Shown in pieces: positions 24,850 through 36,229 of a stretch of DNA of 64,000 nucleotides. The first letter of the stretch is position 1; every line of letters starts with the position of its first letter. The notes under the pieces are model-generated. The model had not been told where the DNA came from. It was given only the letters and a program-made list of their open reading frames with translations, and made no database searches. Position numbers and translations under genes: made by a program. The DNA is from Phorcus lineatus (taxonomy: Eukaryota; Mollusca; Gastropoda; Trochida; Trochidae): the NCBI GenBank assembly GCA_921293015.1, contig OV121081.1, positions 68,589,022 through 68,653,021 on the forward strand. Direction: 5' to 3'.

Positions 24850-27120
24850 AAAATGGAATCTTATGAGGTTCCACTTGGATAAGAATAGGACACCTTTAGG
24901 ACAGAAAAGATAGCGATGAGTGCTTGACATTTCCTCAGGACATTTAGCGGAAGAGTCGAAATCAGGAGATATTTAATCTTTGTTCTGTTTACACATTATT
25001 GATCCCCTAGTGATTAAACCAGCCTCTAATAACCTCTCTTTGTTGCAGGCACTTCTAATAATTTAATCCCTATGTAACGAAATATTTCCTCGTAAAATGT
25101 CACTGAACAAATTCAGCTTTCTAATGATAGCTTTTCTTGACAGTAACATTGGTATATATGTCAGAAGAATTTACATATTCACAAGAATGTAAGTACATTA
25201 AATATAAGAGAAATAATGGATGATCTATCTGGCTCTGTCAAACAGTACCGAGTATTATCTGTGCCACTTTCATCCCAGGATGCATGCTACGTAAAATGTA
25301 AGTTAGCATTCACACTGGGAGTTTCGAAGTCAGTTTAGTAGTGCAAGATCTTGACTAATAATTTATACGTCTATGGGCCCGACTATCGTTTACAACCTTA
25401 GGGAATCATCAATAAAGCATTCACTTTCTACTTATATTTACAATGATTCTAACTGTAGTAATTAATTACATTTTTGTCTTTAACAATTAGATGGAACCTG
25501 AAGAGGAGCCGTTTGAAGCAAATAATAATGTTTCAGTGTATGTAGTAAGCAATGTACACCTTAACTGCACGTAATGACGATTAAACTTACTGAATGTTAT
25601 AAAGTATAGTATCTGTAAAACATAAAACATATGAGAATCCGACTGATTTCCAACGATTTCACCAGCTAAAACGCATTTTAATATGGAGGCAACCAAAGAG
25701 TTAAAGCTTTTAATTATAATTGATAAATTCTTTTTACAAAATGACAAACATTATACTCATCAAGAGAAAGAAACATGTCAAAGTTAGATGAACTCTTTAT
25801 TGGTATTTGTTTCTTTGGTTTGAGGCTGCAGGTAAGACATGAATACGAACCTGTTCAAGAATAAAAATACCATTCCATTTAATTTTAACAGAGCTCTCAG
25901 GAATGTTATGAGCATACAGGATGTGAAGGTCTGTATTGGAGAAGAATTCTGAATTCATTTTCAAATGTCTTAAGTTTTTACTCTTGAACTATTGTTGGAA
26001 TCAGCATTTAATGTTGATAGTTGTTTCTAATATTGCTTTGTCCATACAAAATACGCAATTTAATCAAATCTTACACTTACCAAAATATTGTGCTGCCTTA
26101 ATAGCAAGCAAAGTATCTATATTGATACTTACGGTAATATTGATCTCTGCAGAAATGAATTAGATTCAATCTTTGCTTCCCAAATGTTCAATATTTTCCT
26201 CCAGGTGCAATAAAAAGTAAAAGTGAATTGCCAGCAGTATTTTTCCACGTTATTGTTTTATTAAAAGCCGAGCTTATGTTGACAAATTTACATTTATTTA
26301 TAAGAACATAGGCTCTTTCAATGCATCGTTTTCCTGAGGCTAGGATGTTTGTCAAATGCAACAATTCATTTCAGCGCATAACATAAATTACAAATAACTG
26401 AGCTTAAAAAATTATTTATCTTGCCTTATACGTGACTTTAAGCCTTTTGTTAACAGAATAATTTCATCTGATTAAGGCTTTAAATATTTCTTCACAGAGA
26501 TCATTAAATGTCATTTGGACATACAGATTATGCCATCTGTGACCAAAATTCAATATTCTGGCCTAAGAAAATTATTAAACTAAACTCCAATTTAAGTTTT
26601 TTCAAAAGTTCTCATATACTGTAAATAAAATATTATCAATTTTCGTTCTTTTTCTTGAAATCATTTTAAAAAGAAAATGCTAGACTAAACGTTACATTAA
26701 TATTTGAAAGCATAACATATGTACTGTTCACATGAATTATGAGTCGTGTCAAGGATACAATCTGTTTTTGAACTGTACAAGAAGACCTCCACTGTAACTA
26801 GAAATTTAAGATGCATTACGTCAACCCGCGACTGATAGAAACTCGATAGATCGAAACTCAGCATCTTAAACACTCCAGTCACGCTTTGAGATAATAGCCC
26901 CGTGTCTGACACGGTATCACTTTGGGAGAAAATTTATTCACAGTTGAAATATTGCAATTAGATAACAAGCAACTGTTATTCCTCACTTGACACTATTTCT
27001 CACGTAGCGCTTGTTGTCCTCTTAAACTCAGATAGCTCTCTTATGACATCTAAAAGAGAAAAGAATATTCCATTTTTAGAGGTCTCCTAGGAAACCTGTG
27101 AAAGGTCAGTCAGAAAATAG
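24850..27120. repeat. long diverged dispersed repeat, copy A
   Basis: Two segments align colinearly with copy B. 25940-26300 aligns with 31600-31920 (shared ttcaatattttcctc, then gtgcaataaaa, a 'gaattgccagcag' block and ttccacgttat). 26690-26970 aligns with 33810-34080 (shared tcttaaacact, 'gcagtcacgctttaagataatag'-like and ctgacacggtatca segments, then 'attcacagttgaaatattgcaat'). No ORF or domain is recognised in either copy. The combined length of over 2 kb suggests a large non-autonomous transposon or an old segmental duplication. Confidence 0.6.
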
Positions 27121-27129
27121 AGTCTTTTC

Positions 27130-30100
27130 TGTCTGTTTAATCGTTACTTCTAACTGCAAACTAACTGCAAAGATTCGAGTACATTCTTAGACATATTCTC
27201 ATTATAATTCGATTACAAGAATAAGTAAAATTCATTATTAATTTCCATTATTATATGAAAGACTTTAAGATAAAACTGGTATAGAGTCAAACGGTCGACA
27301 AAAAGTTCCCTTGGCTCAATTGGTTACGACTTTAAGGAAATCATATAATAAATCATTCGCAAGTCTTGTTACTACATATCAATAACAAATACCTTACATT
27401 ATGATTTAATTCTTATTACGGATGAACTTGATGCATTTGTGTTTTGAGGCGTTTGTTGACATGTCTTGTATAATTAGCGTTTACAGTAAACAATTAGATT
27501 GTAAAATGCAACAAAGTAATTTCAAACATAAAGATCGGCTCGGCCACACAGGCTGTCAGTTATGTCTTATAAATCAACAATCTAAGGGTACAGGCCACTG
27601 TCAGATGGCACCAAGCGAGGGTACACAATGGTCGGCCTAGGCAAAGTACTCTGTCTCGAGAATAAACTTTTTCAGTACAGTCAAAAATTCTGTCTGGAGT
27701 CTAACTCCTTCACTAAAACTCACACACATAGGCCTATCGGTCATGATCCCTAGATTTGCCCTTTGAGGGTTAGACTTGCAAATGAATGGAAACATGACTA
27801 AAACAGTGACTTCAAGACAAAGAAATTTTGTTTAGAGTATTTCTCCCAAACTTTTTCAAGACATCTGCACCAAATTTTATACACGTCAAACGTCATACCT
27901 TTGTGTGACTTAAGACGGTGAAACCAGTAAAGGAATTTTGTTTAGTGGCTTTGAATAAAAACTGAAAGATTATTCTCTTTAGTATTTATATATTTAGTAT
28001 TGTTAATAAACTGTTAACATAATATTCACGTCGTGTCTAGACATTTCGACAGGAAATATAGTTACCTCATACAGACTTCATGCTGAAACAATTACAGGGA
28101 TTTACATTCATTTATAAGGTGTATATCATGTACTCTTCAAACATGAGAAAAGGGCTGTTTTTCTCCTTTTTTGTTAGCAAACTGCATGCAGAACTAAAGG
28201 CACCAACTTATTTTTGATATATGTTACATCGAGAGTCTATTGCATGATAAGGTACTACTTACGAAAATATATTAATTTTAAAGGCACAGTAAATGGTTCA
28301 CAGATCAAAGAACATATTCATTATGGGAGTCTTCCAACACCATTTATTTGTGGATCATGGAGTTCTGAAACAATAATTAACTCTCATAAGTATACAAAAT
28401 CTTTTTCTTATCACTTATACACTTTTGAAATATTAAATCTCTCCATAGTTAAGAATATCTATGTCTCTAACAGAAGGTCTTAAGAAAATGAAGCACTCGT
28501 AAAATCCTTTTGAAGTAAGTACAGTTTCTCTCTCTGAATCTATGAACAATATAACGATAAATCTATACTGTAAACTCTAAATCCTATTTATTATACTCTG
28601 AATATCTAAAAACAATGAATAATATTTACTTTAACTACAATCTTTACTAAATATAAAACCTTAAACACTCATACACAAACACCGCTGTCAATCGCTAATT
28701 CTCCGAAACGGTGCATCGCCGACTCTCAATTCAAAGAAATAGAGTATTCCATTTAAGTCGCAGGGGGTGACAGGTTGACAAAACAGAGCGAACAAATTTG
28801 GATAATTTGCATATAATTCCCCCTTATTTGAAATTAAACAATAAACCTACTCATTTATAAAGATATAAAATGATAATGTCATAACAAACACATACGTCTG
28901 ATACCTATTTCAAACAATACCTATATTATGATGAATGGACTCTTCCAACTTTTACACATTGCTCACATTAAAATGCAAAATATCGTTACAACTATGTTAT
29001 GACAAGAAATTAATCATTCTATTCGAATTCTACAAATTATTAAATAACTGAAGAATTTCTCTCCCAGCAATAAACATAAGTGTGATTCATAAAATAACCA
29101 AACTTCTCCTTCTTCAGTGCGCTTTCGAAGTTAACTCTGCACGGAAAAAGACAATATGGCGCTAAAAAGGGGAGCGCTTATTTAACAAAACTAATACCGG
29201 GAGAAATCCGTGAAAATAATTTGTACATCATATAAGCGTAATTCAAAAGGAATAATAATATTAACATTATTCAAAACAGTCAATAAAAAAAGTCACAAAT
29301 AAAGAAATTAACTCATTTTTTATGTATTGAATGTATTTTGGCACTTCCAGCAGGCAAATATAAACCTATTATCTCAAGATAAGATTAGTTTGACCTCCTT
29401 CAAGAGACATTTCAAACGTTGGTTTATATATGGTTATATAGAGCAAATTCTATGAGTATGGTCGCCACTTATTTGTGGAGATCAAAGTGAGAAGTTAAAT
29501 CTACTTTGACTTTGCGTATGCCTATGAAATAATGTTGCATTGTAATACTGATCATTATTATCTGATTGGTAGCAAAATACCGGGATCTATCAATGACAAT
29601 AAACAATGTCATCAGTCGAACAAAACTATAACTATAGCACGGCATCTCGGCCACTAGAGACTGATAACAACCCTCTCACATCACCAGAAAATTCTCTAAA
29701 GTAATGGCATCATGACGCCATGCTTTTGCTGAGGCAGTGGAATATAACTGCAACCAATTTACAGTGAGAATACAACCGTTATATAATATAATTAACAGAA
29801 ATGTTTTGTTTCCATGACGAAATCCGTAACATTATAAATTTTCTACATCATCTGATAAAATTCACATGGTATTTGTATCCTTCCAATGTGCTCTTAACAT
29901 CAATGAATTTTAATAACAGTGCCATTGGTAGGTGACTTAAAAGGTGTTTAATCCGAAAATGCATCTTATAATCTAATTTGGAATTGTTTTTCATTTCCAG
30001 GCGTAATAGGTGGTAAAGAGACATTATTTACCTTTTGGACCACTGTAACCACTAAGATAATATTTTATCATCCACATGGTACTTTGTAATGGGGGTTTCA

Positions 30101-30505
30101 TAACAAAACACATTACAGTGATTTTATATTCCAACAATGAGCTTTGACATTTGCCTGTTTCATCCACACATGTTGAGTTTGTAGAAATGACCATCGTTCG
30201 TCCGTCCGTGCGACTGTGCGAGTTTAAACGTGGTACATGGAACAATCATCATGTTTTGGGGTGCATTTCTGGGTTTCCAAATTCTTCATACATTTACTTT
30301 GGGGCGTTTGCATTCATTCGTAACTGCTATCTTTATTGAAGTCCTAACTTACAGATTATGTTGTCATTCCGGACAGAAATTGTATAATAGTAATATAAAA
30401 TTATATCAGCAATGTAGACGTGATGTATAAAACTAGTTAAACACAATCATAGAGGTAGAGGCAAATTAGAGGAAATAACGGGGTTAAAGGGAAATGTCGT
30501 TAACA
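27130..30505. other. non-coding DNA, nothing recognised
   Basis: AT-rich sequence without domain-bearing ORFs, tandem arrays or recognisable mobile-element ends. Open frames here are all shorter than 90 codons and composed of low-complexity residues. Confidence 0.35.
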
Positions 30506-30509
30506 TGGA

Positions 30510-30828
30510 CCACCACTGGACTCGATACCTTACCGTGGTGTGGTGGTTTGCGTGCTTCAGAGACCCCGAGAGCTATGCCAGCTGGAGCTTTCATGCTCCT
30601 GGTAGGGACACCCAAGCTGGACAGGTTGACGGGTAGAAGCCAGACTAAATTTGAGTCCTTCTAAAACCTGCTTACTATCTCTCACTATGCCTTTCTTTCC
30701 GTCTTTTCCCTTAACCTTTCGATCCCTTTCTCCCTTATCTGTCCACTCTCTTTTGGATGCTTCTCATCCACGTGTTTAATAACTGAAATATTGTTCAAAG
30801 CACGATAAACTCCAACTCACTCACTCGT
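30510..30828 (+). repeat. R1 retroposon, full-length-like copy
   Basis: It starts at ccaccactggactcgatacc, runs through ctggtagggacacccaagctgg and gacgggtagaagccagac, and ends with a 'caaagcacgataaactccaac' block plus three ACTC-type repeats. The 5' boundary matches those of the copies at 60686-61008 and 61306. No obvious target duplication was seen. Confidence 0.85.
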
Positions 30829-31199
30829 TAACAAGGAATCACAAACTCTCTTGAGAAACATATACACCCAATAGTATTTGGAAAGGTTGTTCAATGATTA
30901 CTTGATAAAAGTAGTAACTCGTTTCCCCATAGCTTTCCTTTAAATTTGTGTTTGATATTCATAGCATAATACATATAGTGAAATATCAAAGAAAACCATA
31001 ATAAACTCCCAAAAAATAAATTAAAAAAAACTGGTATAGATTCTTGGTGAATTGACCATGTGAAACCTTAATCCGCCATGGTTTTCAAGTTCCAAGAAAT
31101 CAGACAATTGGACGTTAGCAATCTGATCTTCGGCATCAAGGCAAAACTGATATAGAAAATGCGCATTGCAACTGGAATAAAGGGAATATGTCAAAATCG

Positions 31200-34100
31200 A
31201 TGGAAATTACAGATCAACCAGTCAGAGTAACCAATCCAAGTGTAAAAGTGTCCAATCTATCTCTAGGCATGTAGTCGGAAAAAAAGGTGTGGAAATATGA
31301 CTGTCAAGTGGAATACAGAGAGGGTGTCAGAAATGCTGGAAACTGCTGATCACTATTGATTGTAATCTCTATGGTCAGAATAATCCTACAAAAGATTAAT
31401 GTCATCATTTAGTATTTTTGTAAATAATGTTGCGATAAAACCCATATTTAGGAGAATTTGTACTTGTACTGAAACATTTAGACGTTTCAGCTTCTTTTTT
31501 CTTTAGAATATTCTTGGAATATTATAACTATCAAAATAAGTTTATTGTTTTCCTTATTTCTTCTATTAAATATCAATTAGTTACTTTAAGGTTTGAAATC
31601 TGTTATTCTATTCACATGTAACTCAAAACTAAAACTTTGAATAATATTGCTTAATACCAAAGACACTGCAATTTAATAAAAAATTGCACATTTCAAAACG
31701 TTGTGCTACATTGAAAACAAGTAAAGCATATTTGGATATTTGCTTTGATATTGATCTTTGTAGAAAGTAATAAGATTCAATTTTCACTTCCTGCTAGTTC
31801 AATATTTTCCTCAACGTGCAATAAAACGTGAAAGTGAATAGCCAGCAGCACATTTCCACGTTATGGTTTTATAAGAATTGAGCATGTTTTGACATTTTCT
31901 TCATAACTGATATTTATAATGACACAGTCTCAATCCATTACCACTTTCCCTAAACCTAGGATATATGTCATATGCAAGAAAGCTCTCTTCGGGGTTATAA
32001 AAACCTTGAATTATCTCTCAAGAAAGTGGCACAGCTTATCAATGAAAGCAAATAGCACTTTCGCAAACCTTTTGCACTAGTCCTTAGTTCTCATTCCATA
32101 AGACGTTAGGTTGCAATAATTGTTTGATATGTTAAATGGCACTGTAAGTGCAGTGGCGTTACACATTTTAATACAAATGAGAATATTTGTTGTTATAATT
32201 ATGTAAGTCAGCTGTCATAATTTCTTTACGATGCAACCCATGTTTAGGCTGCTGTTGCAAGCAAAGATGCCGCTAGTGGTACTGCGATCTTAATATTATT
32301 CATCTCTGGAACCACATTAGCATAATATAGATAACTTGCTTTCCAACAAGAATATGGGTGCTTAGGTTATCATGTATCAGACATTTAAGCTTTCCGATGG
32401 TACCAAAATAAGTTGGATAAAACATGCTTTGGTCTGGCTATCATGAATCGCATACGCACTTTTTGTTTTTATCGATGTCTCTTGGAACTGTTTAACATGA
32501 TAATGTTTGTGACTTTACTTCTAGTTAAACATCATTTTTTTGAGTTTTACAATAATGAATACTAAAGTTATTGCAAAATTGTCTCTATGTCAGCTTCACA
32601 TTTAATCTTGAATCATTTCTGGTGACGTTTCTCTTGCAGTTCAGTTCATAAGTTAAATTAATAACTGATTTACTTAAACTGAAGCATCAGATGTAAATTA
32701 TGATGGCATAGCTTCCGGTTTCTTATTGCTTTAATTTCTCAAGTCACTAGAGTCCTTTTGAAAGCACTTATCTACAGGACACTTTGTTGTTTGCTGTTTT
32801 TCAAATCTGTTTAAAAAATAATTATATGACCTTATATAAAAATAATTATTTCATATTATCAAAAGATTTCATCTTCTTTTGGCAAAGGTTTTGTGATAGA
32901 CTATCATATCATTTTGACATATAAATCTACTAAAAAAACTACAAATTGTATATATGGTAATTTTGTGCCTAAAAACCTTTTCTTATCTTCTCTAGACTGT
33001 AAAATTTTTGTTTAAAGGTTTCTTGCCAAATGGGAACTAAAAACGTTAGATTTGGTGACTCTGTGGACTCTATTTAGAGCCTTTGGAGCCATGTCCTTAA
33101 TACTTATGATAATCCTTTTCAAAACAAAAAGACCATTAAGGCTAAAATATTGCATAAAAGTACCTTGGCCAATGGAAGTGATTATTTGTAGATTTGGTGA
33201 CTTTGTGGCCTCTATGAGGGCTCAGGAAGCTATGCCCTTAAACCGTACTTCATTGACGTCTCCAAAATATAAGATAGGTAAGATATTGTTTAAAGGTACC
33301 TGTGCAAGAACGGATTATGATTTGTAGATTTGGTGACTCTGCAGTCTCTATTGAGATTCTTCGGGCCATACTTTTCCCCTCTTCTTTCCCAGAACCAAAG
33401 GAACATAAATTATCTGACCTCACTGGGGTATGTAAATTGTAAGTTTGATTACATAGTGGTCCAAAAAGGCCATCGGTAATCAAACCTTAAGAACCTAGGT
33501 TTGGCTGTTCCAGCATTAACGAAATGGTGTACAGAGGTTATTTTCGCTGTACTTACTCTATGGCTAAAAAGAATAATTAGCTGAGATTTGTAAAATCCCA
33601 ATACTATTTCCAGAATGTTTTTTATGTTTGTTTTAACATATATGATTTATTCAAGTATAACATCATGCCCGATGAGCTACATGGCCAATTGCTCTACTTT
33701 TCCAATTGTTTACTTTTACAGTAAATATATAATCAACACATTTTCAATTGTTTGTTTTAAGTTCTTTCTTAAAGGCCGACAGATGAAGCAACATTCTTTA
33801 CTCTATTTGTATTGAAAGCATGCAATCTGAACTGTTTAAATGAGTTATGAAACATGTCATTTTAAGGATAAAATCAGTTGCTTTCTGCAAGAGAGTTTCA
33901 CTATAATTAGATGTTTTAAATGCATTAGTTCACCCAAAGACTGACAGAAGTCCTGTCAATCGGTCCTCCAGTATCTTAAACACTGCAGTCACGCTTTAAG
34001 ATAATAGCGTTCAGTCTGACACGGTATCAATTTGAGAGAAAATCTATTCACAGTTGAAATATTGCAATGAAATTACGACACACTCTCTCACTACTCGCTT

Positions 34101-34345
34101 GGCCCTTGCCATCCTCTCAAGCAGAGATAATTCTCTAAAGATTTACAAAAGTGAAAAGAACTTTATTTGAAAAACTTGGACTGGTTAAGGAAAATTATAT
34201 TGAAAAATAATTATATTGAAAAATCTGTGAGTTTTAAATATTAGTTTTATCAACTGATAAGAAACTTGTGAACCCAGTTTAAGAATCGAATTCTATTGTA
34301 CTTTTCGACTGAACGTTCTATCAAAATCAGTTGACCTGTAAGATA
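31200..34345. repeat. long diverged dispersed repeat, copy B
   Basis: Same order of blocks as copy A but about 1.5 kb longer, the extra material including the 33.0-33.4 kb tandem repeat. The block at 31205-31390 (gatcaaccagtcagagta, later 'gtcaagtggaatacagagagggtgtc') recurs at 54765-54900, and the block at 33808-33860 recurs at 63168-63222. No coding sequence recognised. Confidence 0.6.
33010..33430. repeat. three-unit tandem repeat, ~140 bp
   Basis: The phrase gatttggtgact recurs at 33049, 33191 and 33327, preceded each time by a 'aaaggta/tcct' motif and followed by a variant of 'ctctattgagattct'. Spacings are 142 and 136 bp. The 91-codon frame at 33052-33327 lies wholly within it and has no independent meaning. 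Confidence 0.75.
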
Positions 34346-34362
34346 ACCCAATCAGCCATGAG

Positions 34363-34445
34363 AGGTGAGGTGAGTTGTGGTTTAATGCCACTTTCAAGAG
34401 TATTTCACTTATATCGCGGCTGCTAGCAGGAGAAATGAATAGATT
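34363..34445 (-). repeat. SINE tail fragment
   Basis: The sequence gaggtgaggtgagttg followed by 'tggtttaatgcc' and 'actttcaagagtatttc' resembles the tail of the tRNA-derived SINE 300 bp downstream (gaggtgacttggggtttaac, then 'gccgctttcaac'). It then runs on into unrelated sequence, so it is a truncated or different subfamily member. Confidence 0.45.
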
Positions 34446-34649
34446 TTTTGGTATATATTTTGAACTTTCAAGAGATCATATGTGAAATAAGCAGGCATAA
34501 TAAGATTAACATTTACCATTTATAGAGGAGGTTGTCAGTAATGATATTAACTCTTTTACCAATAGTTTCATGGATATTCTCTTACAGAAAATAACATTTG
34601 AAGGAATGAGGTGGGTTTTCAGAAATATGATATTTGATAGTTGGGGGTG

Positions 34650-34808
34650 AGTGAGGTGACTTGGGGTTTAACGCCGCTTTCAACCAAAGCTGACTGCGTG
34701 TAGAACAGTTCTCTACTGCAAACAAAGTTGCCGAGCCCCTGGCGGGATTCGAACCACGGACCTCCTGATCCGAAGTCGAACGCGCTAACCACTGCGCTAT
34801 CCCGCCCC
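34650..34808 (-). repeat. tRNA-Arg-derived SINE
   Basis: Read on the minus strand from 34808, the first ~70 nt form a tRNA-like head. It has an RNA polymerase III A box (TAGCGCAGTGG), an anticodon-loop region GACTTCGGATC like tRNA-Arg(TCG), and a perfect B box (GGTTCGAATCC). The anticodon stem has mismatches and an unrelated body of about 80 nt follows, so it is not a functional tRNA gene. The 3' end is 'gcggcgttaaaccccaag' plus TCAC-type repeats. This tail is shared with R1, which suggests use of the same LINE machinery (inference). Confidence 0.88.
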
Positions 34809-35192
34809 CATTTGATAGTTAACTGAACTTAAAATCCATAATTATATTACTGCAGGGTTGTTATCTGCAGCTATGTCTTGGATGATTTTGGCATAATAGG
34901 TGTATACTTTCCATTTACACATTGCCATTCATTGAAAACCAGTAACTAAAAACAAATAAATTTTAATGTTTTGAATTATTAGTTATTAAGCTTTTTAGAA
35001 CCTTACTTAGGAGTCTTGGCAGTGCCAGTAACATAATGGACAATTGTTGGACCAGAATGGACAATTTAAATTTAAATTTCTTTAAAGTTGACATAAATTT
35101 ATCAAGCTATCTATAGAACTTCGATGAATGATACATTCTTAGTCAGTACGCATTGTAGTGTTCATAGTATGATTTGTGTGAAAATTGTCTAT

Positions 35193-35460
35193 TTCAGTTA
35201 TTAAACACGTGGATGACAAGCATCCAAAAGAGAGTGGACAGATCAGGGAGAAAGGGATCGACAGGATGAGGGAAAGGAAGGCATAGTGAGAGATAGACAA
35301 CAGGTTTTAGAAGAATCAAATTTAGTCTGGCTTCTACCCGTCGACCTGTCCAACTTGGGTGTCCCTACCACGAGCATGAAACCTCCAGCTGGCATAGCCC
35401 TTGGGGTCTCTGAAGCAAGCAAACCACCACACCACGATAAGGTATTGAGTCCAGCGGTGG
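35193..35460 (-). repeat. R1 retroposon, 3'-truncated copy
   Basis: Minus-strand R1 from its ccaccgctggactc start at 35460 to 'aataactgaaa' at about 35195. The terminal 'caaagcacgttaaacccc' block and TCAC tail are absent. Overlapping ORFs on both strands here are products of the repeat and not genes. Confidence 0.85.
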
Positions 35461-36229
35461 CAGTGCTGATTGTAAGTTGCAGCACCATTGGAATTGCTCT
35501 ATCATATTAAATAACATATACATATCTGTGTACAGTACCTGGACAATTTCAGTCATCGCTTTCATGTATGTTAATCATAGTAATCCATAAAATTAGAAAT
35601 CATTTCAGCTACAAAAAAATAATTTTCATCACTTGATCCCTGCAGCTATTTAAACTCAGATAGTTAAGCTCTCTTGGGAAACTATCGTAAATACGAATTG
35701 CTTAATCAGCTGTCATACTAGAAAGGTAAATGTTATTATGTAAGCGTAGATTAGATGATTTCATCTTAACTAATTAGAATTATTCATGCAAAAGTTTGGA
35801 ATTCCACAAGGGATGACTTACTTTAGGCAAGTTAAATAATAACAATTTACGTTTCTGTTATTTCAAAACCAGATTTGCCACTGAAAACTTGCTTGACATT
35901 TCCCCGTTTATGCAAGGTGTACTTGTGGGCGTTGCACCACTACAGACAACCCTGACAACAGATTCTGCTGCAGAGAAGACAGCAGATCTCTAATAAACCA
36001 AGAGTTTGAAAACCTGAATCCCAACTCCCCCGCCCCTGCATGTATTACAGGCCATCCAGGATTTGAAGCCGTTTGCCTCAATCCTTATGTGCTTGAAACA
36101 GCATATCAACAATATAGACAAGATTATGGAAACATAAGACGAGAACTCCATGAGTAAGGGCAAAATTCCCCAGATCTTGTGTAGATGAAGATAATTCAAT
36201 GCAAAGAAGTCATGACATGATTCACAATA

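Noticed and set aside
24580-24930. 116-codon minus-strand ORF as an exon
   Set aside because: It lies inside the dispersed repeat, and the frame is not kept in the related copy at 21.9 kb.
34730-34808. Functional tRNA-Arg gene on the minus strand
   Set aside because: A and B boxes are good, but the anticodon stem is mismatched and the sequence continues into a SINE body with a TCAC tail.
35243-35565. Overlapping ORFs on both strands near 35.3-35.5 kb
   Set aside because: They are translations of the R1 retroposon, which has no conserved frame among copies.
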